Assembly (NCBI GenBank): GCA_034620365.1
Contig: JAQGEQ010000175.1
Location: 992,001-1,056,000, forward strand
Length of the DNA: 64,000 nt
From: Pegea sp. RAD2-039
Taxonomy: Eukaryota; Chordata; Thaliacea; Salpida; Salpidae
Direction of reading: 5' to 3'
Position numbers and translations under genes: made by a program. The notes under the pieces were generated by a model. It saw nothing but the letters and a program-made list of their open reading frames with translations, searched no databases and was not told where the DNA came from. This document shows positions 59,601 to 64,000 of this stretch, in pieces; position 1 is the first letter of the stretch; each line of letters starts with the position of its first letter.

Positions 59601-60310
59601 TACTATGTTGTTTAATCCTGTGCTGCTTGACAAACGCAGTGTAGGTTGTTCATTGACAAATTTTGCTTGTAATAAAAACCAGGAAATACCTTCATCCAAT
59701 TTTTCATTTTCTTTTTATTTTCAAGCCTCGTGGGAATCTTTAAGTTGCTTAAATTCAGCAGCAAGAAACTTGAAGGACACAAAAAGGCGCCATTTCTTCA
59801 TTGTATTTTCACTGTTTTGTTTTTACTCGAAGACGGTTGAATGTAGTAGAAATGTGGAAATTAGAGTCACTATTATTCACATGTCACAAAGACTATCAGC
59901 CTCATTAAAGTTGTTGAAGAGACTGAAAATAAAAGCGAACCCACAAGCTTCATATGAACTGCTGCAATGAACAAGTAATCTTAAACGTTAACACGTGCAT
60001 CTCGAACCCGTATCTAAGTCAAATTGAAGTCTGAGTTAGACTGAGGTTGATCCTTCGGCTTACCGAATGGCTTGAATGAGGAATTTACTTAGCCGTACTG
60101 ACATATACCGAATAGCTAAAATATACTACCTTTTTCATAGAAGTATCGGGATACAACTTTGAGGTCAGGCCACCTTCTTCGACTGAACTGTACCTTTAGA
60201 TTTACGTGCTGTTTTTTCGCATTGTATTAAATCAGGTAAAGTTATGTATGTCAATTATTCATTGAAAGATAATATAATCGCCATGGTGACAAGTTTTAAG
60301 CGGCTTAGAA
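59601..60310. promoter_or_regulatory. GC-richer island with CSL and GGCGCC sites
   Basis: This stretch is less AT-rich than its flanks. It contains an optimal CSL site CGTGGGAA (59729-59736), a GGCGCC (59786-59791) with GTGT after 5 bp on the minus strand, a CACGTG near 59993 and several CG dinucleotides to about 60310. A 121-codon open frame (59605-59970) covers part of it, but its translation has no family motif. A regulatory element, or an unrecognised exon, of a gene beyond the right edge is the best reading. Confidence 0.3.
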
Positions 60311-61369
60311 GATTTAGTTTCGTTTTACTTTGCCTGATTCATCATTTTTTAACAACTAACTGACTAATTAAGATAGTTTATCACATGAAAGCAAAAATAA
60401 TTTCAACTAATACTCACGAAATTATTAAAACAGTAATAAACCTAATAAAGTTAACAGAGCTTGCTTAATATACAAGCAGTAGTTTTATAAGAGTGTAATT
60501 AATACCTTTTACAATCTTACTTTAGCCAAAATAAGCCGTTCCTAATATTAGCTTTCAGGTACTTAAAATTTATGATGTAGAAATTTTAACGATGGATGCA
60601 TTGTTAAAGTAAAAGATCGACAAGTAGAAAGGTTTTTTTGGGGACACCCACTGTAATAAAGCATGACTTTATATCTATAAGACTTGCTTAAGGTTTCTTA
60701 AGCATAAAATGACTAGTTTTGCACAAATATTTCTTTCAATGACTAGAATTACTGATGTTAATGATAAGAATGCAAAAACCTAGGTTTTAACCTCATCAGT
60801 AGTTTAGTCATTATTAGGTTATAAATAAATATTTACACAACTTATTTAATTGTAATTATCAACAAAAATAATTAAATTTTTAATGTAATTATTTTTACTC
60901 TTACACTTTTTGATTAATTTGTAAATATGTAACAAATTTCTTTTAAAAATTACTTAGTCATAAACAACTTCGATGACTTTGATTCTTATTGAAAGATTGA
61001 CTTAAGTTGTATTTGATATTATTGCGTAAATAAAAGCCAGCTTGTTTGAAGATGCATTTCAAGTATTTATTTGAAGTTTATAATATGTGCTTGACAATAA
61101 TAACAAACTTTGGAAGTTGTATATACTTTATTTCTGTGCTCATAATTTTACGTGTCTAGTTTAGCATGTACGTGCTAGTTGAGTCTTCTAGTTTATTCTT
61201 TCTTTTTTATTGTAGCTTGTTGAATGACAAGCAAATAAAACTGAAAGAGTCAAAGCTGAATAGTTTGATTTTAAAATTAATTAAGTTTCAGCAAATTAAA
61301 GTTTAAGAAATATTTCGACTATTTGCACTCGAAATTCCTGTTTGATAATCAATGTCAGCGGTTTGTAAT
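60311..61369. other. AT-rich stretch without visible features
   Basis: I see no gene, repeat or site cluster here, only AT-rich sequence between two GC-richer islands. Confidence 0.5.
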
Positions 61370-61950
61370 ATCAAAGAGTTGCTGCGTCATTGATGCCTCA
61401 GTCGAGTTTAACTCTCTCACTTACTCCTAGTGAAAATGATAAAAAAGAGAAAGAAGAAGAAAGAAGAAACTTCAAATGATTTCTCAACTTACGCGCCAAG
61501 AAAAAAATCCGTCGCAAAACAAAAAGAAGAGATATGAACAGGTGCAATGACGGTTAAAAGCCTTTTGCAGATGGCAGGCAGAACAAGTATTATCCAAGCA
61601 CGCGAGGACAGGAGAATGACAGGGATTTTTGAGGTGACGTTGCAGTAATCAGGTAGACTGGGACGTGACAGAGAAAGAAGTTAAGGGAGACTTTAACGGT
61701 GACCAGGCGTGAAGAATCGGACATGATTAGAAGATACCTTGAACTGAACGTGGTCGTCAAGCACATTCACGTTTTACTGTCTCTTCTTCGCGTTAACAAA
61801 TCTCGACTTTCTTCTGCTTTAAGTCCCTGGTGGAAGAGAGGCTCACAAGTAGGATCAAAATAATCGTGAGTTTTCAAAGATGAGACGAGCGCCTCATCAA
61901 CTTCATGGTGATGACAGATCGTCTGAGTGAATTAGTGATGGGAGTTTGGA
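61370..61950. other. GC-richer island, possible exon or regulatory block
   Basis: This is the longest GC-richer patch in the right-hand 10 kb. It starts with TGCGTCA and a purine-rich AAG/GAA run (61440-61475), then carries CAGGTG (61539-61544) and several GACGT/ACGTG-like motifs. On the minus strand, 61922-61771 is open, is bounded by attcactcag and a gtgaat donor-like site, and includes HHHEVDEALVSSLKTHDYF. I do not recognise a family. It could be an exon of a gene running off the window, a promoter, or an enhancer. Confidence 0.3.
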
Positions 61951-64000
61951 TTATAACACGCAACTTAAGAAGTTGTTTTGTAGTTCCTTGTTTTATGAAT
62001 AGAAGCGAAACACAAACTTTTTTGTTGGCACAATCTTAAAATCTTAAAAAATACCAAAAATCTTTTGCAATTTTTTTCCAAATTGATTCTGGATTTTGAA
62101 GCAAAATATTTTGAAATATCAACCAAATGTTGAAACAACTGATTTCATTTTGTCACAATTTTTGTCATACTAATCCGTTAAAACTTCAAAAAGTTCAGTT
62201 GCTAAGTTTAATTTTCAAACAATAAAGTTGAACTTTGTAAGAATAGAATAATGAATACAAATCAGTAAAATTTATCATAAAAAGCTTCCAGGAAACTAAA
62301 TTAAGTTGTTTAATCTTGCCACCTTTTTTCTTGATTATCTGATTTATATTAAACTTTAGCGTTTTAGAAAACTGTAGCTTATTATGAAAAAACAAAATTG
62401 AATCAGTTTTAACATAAAATTTGGAACGTATGATTTTAGTTATTTTATGATGATTATTTTAGTCTTTAACTTTTCAAATAATCAGCTTTTAGTGAAAGTT
62501 GAAATTCATAAATAACTATAAAGATACGATTGAATTATAATTTGCACAATCAAGAGTTTTTGCTTGTTGGTTTAATATCAAAACACAAAACTTACATTTT
62601 TGCTTGATTAACTTATAACAGAATAATTTCTTCAGAAGATATTAAGAGTCAACATAGGATATAATAGTCGATATCTTATCGGTTTTTTAAGACTACTAGA
62701 TTTTAGTTTTTAATGAAATTCCAAAAGTTAATCCTTCTATTGTCTGCTTTCAACAAATAAATGTTTATTTATCAACTTAACATTCAGTTTCAATTTAACT
62801 GTTGCCATTATAAGCTTTTGTGGTGAAAAAATGTTTTTAAAAACTAAATTTTAAGCAAATCAAAAAATTACTGAGTCATTTCGTTATTGAATCATTTAGT
62901 AAAAGTGATTAATAATCAAGATGATTTGTTCTTCCACCCATTTTTACTGATGTCATCAATGCAGCCTTAGAATGACGAAATTTTACTGTAGGATTAGGGT
63001 TAGAAATGATTAGGAGAAATTAACGGCGACATGCTACTTACAAAAAGTCTTGCTCTTTATGACGTATATGCATTGAAGCATGAATTAAAGAAAAAAAGAC
63101 TCTATAAGAAGATACAGACAACCAGTGTCTATCCCTGTTCTTATTATAAAACAAATTACTGACTAAATCACCATAATTGGATAGCATTGTACAAAAGTGT
63201 TTTGTTGAAACTAGGAATTTCTTAGAGCAATTATACTAATGTAATATGTAATTAAAATCATATATGAATGATTTACAATATCTACGTATTTCCTTTTTAT
63301 TTTTAAATGTTTCGGTAATATAGATGAACGGTTTTAAAATGTTTATATTTAGGTTAATAATCTTTTTACCTTTGTATCTGATTTACTTTGTTTTATATAT
63401 CTATAGATTATAAAGGAAACCGCCTTATCATAAGCCCACCATAGTATAAAGATTCGTAATATTAAAAAATGAAAGAAGCAAAACCCAACTCAAGCACTAA
63501 TTGATTTATCCATAACTGTTTTTACATGGCTTATAAATTATTAAAAGTTAACTCTTGTCTATACACAAAAGTTTTATAAAATATTATATTTGATTTGCAT
63601 AGTAATCAAGCAAAACGGGTTTTAAATGCAATGTTTGTTTACCTGTTAAAGTATATACAGAAGTAGTTTGTTGATTGAGTATTAGCATAGATAAACAATT
63701 GAAATGTTTACTAGTGAATCAAATTTTATTTACATATAATGACGAAAAATTGCTTGTAAATGTATCAACTTTTAGATTGAGTCAATTTTAACTTTAGCAA
63801 ATTGATTCAAGTTTTAATTACAACTTTCGAGCTAAAAGTTATTTCGAGATTTGATTGGAATTTAAACAAAATATTTACACTTTATACAAAAACTAAATTT
63901 AAATTCCGTTTGCCCAGACTACAACACAACTATCAATAAACTTAATTTTTAGTCAGCAGTTTCTATATAATATTCAGTGTAAGACCTAAGGTGAGTCCTC
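61951..64000. other. AT-rich stretch to the right edge
   Basis: No supported gene, repeat or site cluster was found in the last 2 kb. Confidence 0.5.

Noticed and set aside
59605-59970. 121-codon plus-strand open frame as a gene
   Set aside because: It is the longest single frame outside known genes, but the translation shows no domain, signal peptide or family motif. The local GC is raised, which lengthens chance frames. Kept only as part of a GC-richer island.
1-64000. CRISPR arrays, bacterial operons, integrases or toxin systems
   Set aside because: Introns, AATAAA signals and metazoan genes show this is animal nuclear DNA. No such prokaryotic structures are present.

Overview
The window is very AT-rich nuclear DNA from an intron-bearing animal. 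Its genes are metazoan families with GT-AG introns, AATAAA poly(A) signals and long gene-poor stretches. The base composition and the dense introns of the housekeeping genes would suit a cnidarian such as a Hydra-like animal. That is an inference, and nothing here fixes the species.

The left half (1-34.2 kb) holds two small helix-loop-helix genes of Id type: an intronless-CDS gene at 19669-19962 and a two-exon gene at 32363-32895. No other convincing gene lies in this half. Around the first Id gene the sequence carries repeated copies of one composite site: an E-box CAGGTG, then 4-7 bp, then GGCGCC (or GGCGTC/GGCGAC), then exactly 5 bp, then GTCT. The GGCGCC-N5-GTCT part is the known SMAD1/5-SMAD4 (Mad/Medea) BMP response element, and Id genes are classic BMP targets. 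Five copies keep the exact GTCT half, one has GTCG and two are degenerate; they run from 10 kb upstream of the Id gene to 1.3 kb past its stop. Three further clusters (15.7, 23.1-23.3 and 28.3 kb) pair Su(H)/CSL sites with proneural-type E-boxes, as in Notch-proneural enhancers. CAGCTG E-boxes are frequent through this half and absent from non-coding, non-transposon DNA to its right. The left half therefore reads as a BMP/Notch/bHLH-controlled regulatory domain of an Id locus.

The right half (39-55.4 kb) is a compact block of ordinary genes: IER3IP1 (+), PPTC7 (-, 7 coding exons), SF3B6 (-, 4 exons), a sorting nexin of the SNX7/SNX30 group (+, 10 exons), and an unrecognised secreted Ser/Thr-rich protein (-). 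The last gene has Ser-Gly-acidic repeats and a recent 0.77-kb tandem duplication that copies its last two exons in a frame-compatible way.

Mobile DNA is sparse: a worn LINE 3' end near 44.3-44.5 kb, a hAT-like terminal relic near 38.9 kb and a worn coding-like relic at 48.1-48.4 kb. The last 8.5 kb has no recognisable gene, but holds two stretches of higher GC (59.6-60.3 and 61.4-61.95 kb) that may be regulatory or exonic. Exon limits were read by eye from splice signals and frame, without transcript evidence.
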